Program-made: the position numbers and the translations under genes
In this document: in pieces, positions 11,930 through 12,470 of the stretch
Layout of the letters: the number at the start of each line of letters is the position of its first letter
How positions within the stretch are numbered: position 1 is the stretch's first letter
Source: Porphyromonadaceae bacterium
Lineage (GTDB): Bacteria; Bacteroidota; Bacteroidia; Bacteroidales; Paludibacteraceae
Assembly (NCBI GenBank): GCA_905372135.1
Contig: CAJPNS010000056.1
Span: forward strand, 1 to 12,470
Direction of reading: 5' to 3'
Length of the DNA: 12,470 nt
Notes under the pieces: model-generated
Told to the model about the DNA's origin: nothing
Databases searched by the model: none
Seen by the model: the letters and a program-made list of their open reading frames with translations, nothing else

Positions 11930-12470
11930 ATGAATATAAAAACTCTGCTCATCCGTTCTCTAAGCGGACTTGTCTATGTTTCGCTTATTGTCAGTGCTAT
12001 TCTTATCGGTGGCACCTATTTTATGGTAGTTTTCGGGCTTCTGGTAGGGCTCACCCTATTCGAATTTCATCGTCTTACGGGGAAACAAGGCTCTGTCGAT
12101 GCTCTTCAGATACTAAGTGCCATCTTGGGGGTAATACTCTTCTTTGTAGCCTCGCGGATAAGTATGTTTTCGCCCTTTTTTCTGGTGGTTTTCCTTTTAG
12201 GCTTCGTTGTTTGTTGTATTGTAGAGTTGTTTCGACGTACACCTGCCCGCATCGACAACATCGCTTACTTCCTTCTGGGGCAAGTCTACATCACTATGCC
12301 TATCTGCCTGATGTATAAAATTTTAAGCTATAATCATATCATTCTGCTTGCACTTTTTGTCATCATCTGGGCGAGCGATACATTTGCCTACCTTGCAGGT
12401 TCGCTATTCGGAAAACACAATGATGATGGCAAAGATAAGCCAACGAATGGGCGAAACGGTTATTTCGCAA
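11930..12470 (+). CDS. cdsA: Phosphatidate cytidylyltransferase (CDP-diglyceride synthase), 5' part
   Basis: About 180 codons are visible and the gene runs off the right edge. The enzyme makes CDP-diacylglycerol from CTP and phosphatidic acid in the inner membrane. The start MNIKTLLIRSLSGLVYVSLIV and the following hydrophobic segments (about residues 12-28, 30-44, 60-73, 79-97, 112-130, 135-148) are typical, as is FEFHRLTG near 45. WASDTFAYLAGSLFGKH (147-163) is the conserved lead-in to the SPxKTWEG motif. In the zero frame the motif that should follow GKH is lost. Deleting T12421 gives KMMAKIS, close to the family pattern, so the last 50 bases probably contain indels. The rest of the active site is outside the window. 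Confidence 0.85.
   Translation, partial: MNIKTLLIRSLSGLVYVSLIVSAILIGGTYFMVVFGLLVGLTLFEFHRLTGKQGSVDALQILSAILGVILFFVASRISMFSPFFLVVFLLGFVVCCIVELFRRTPARIDNIAYFLLGQVYITMPICLMYKILSYNHIILLALFVIIWASDTFAYLAGSLFGKHNDDGKDKPTNGRNGYFA

Overview
The window looks like a chromosomal segment of an anaerobic Bacteroidales bacterium. Several genes are preceded by the Bacteroidetes-type -7 promoter element TAnnTTTG, and the conserved genes (rimO, an FprA-type flavodiiron protein, a PF10771 winged-helix gene, fabG, cdsA) have Bacteroidales-like sequences. Family or genus cannot be fixed by reading alone.

Positions 1 to about 3,700 form a visibly more AT-rich block of small plus-strand genes. They encode exported or membrane-anchored proteins that I do not recognise: a tandemly duplicated gene pair (1-212 and 243-731), a putative lipoprotein (761-1237), a secreted protein whose gene carries a perfect 18-bp inverted repeat (1318-1821), a broken remnant (1928-2107), a gene split exactly at a dnaX-type slippery heptamer A-AAA-AAG (2153-2691), and another secreted protein (3010-3492). 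Duplication, decay and repeated short exported products suggest an accessory islet, possibly an array of immunity-like genes. No toxin gene is visible, so that is only a hypothesis. A two-way terminator at 3742-3782 closes the block.

Positions 3,810 to 6,920 read leftward. A cysteine- and lysine-rich lipoprotein gene lies 28 bp upstream of an NADP-type zinc secondary alcohol dehydrogenase gene, probably in one operon. To the right, a small acidic protein gene and a family 2 glycosyltransferase gene form a second leftward pair. From 6,980 to 9,960, a small winged-helix gene (+) meets rimO (-) tail to tail with overlapping stop codons. A flavodiiron protein gene diverges from rimO.

Positions 9,988 to 12,470 hold a two-way terminator, a leftward FabG-type reductase, a leftward hicA-hicB toxin-antitoxin operon with a well-formed promoter and an inverted repeat inside it, and the start of cdsA running off the right edge. 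The last 50 or so bases of cdsA lose the conserved motif in frame and regain part of it in another frame, which points to sequence error or a broken gene at the edge.

Functionally the right two thirds is mostly housekeeping and anaerobic metabolism: ketone or secondary alcohol redox, O2/NO detoxification, S12 methylthiolation, acyl reduction and phospholipid synthesis. The left third and hicAB are the accessory parts. I found no CRISPR array, rRNA, tRNA, transposase or integrase.
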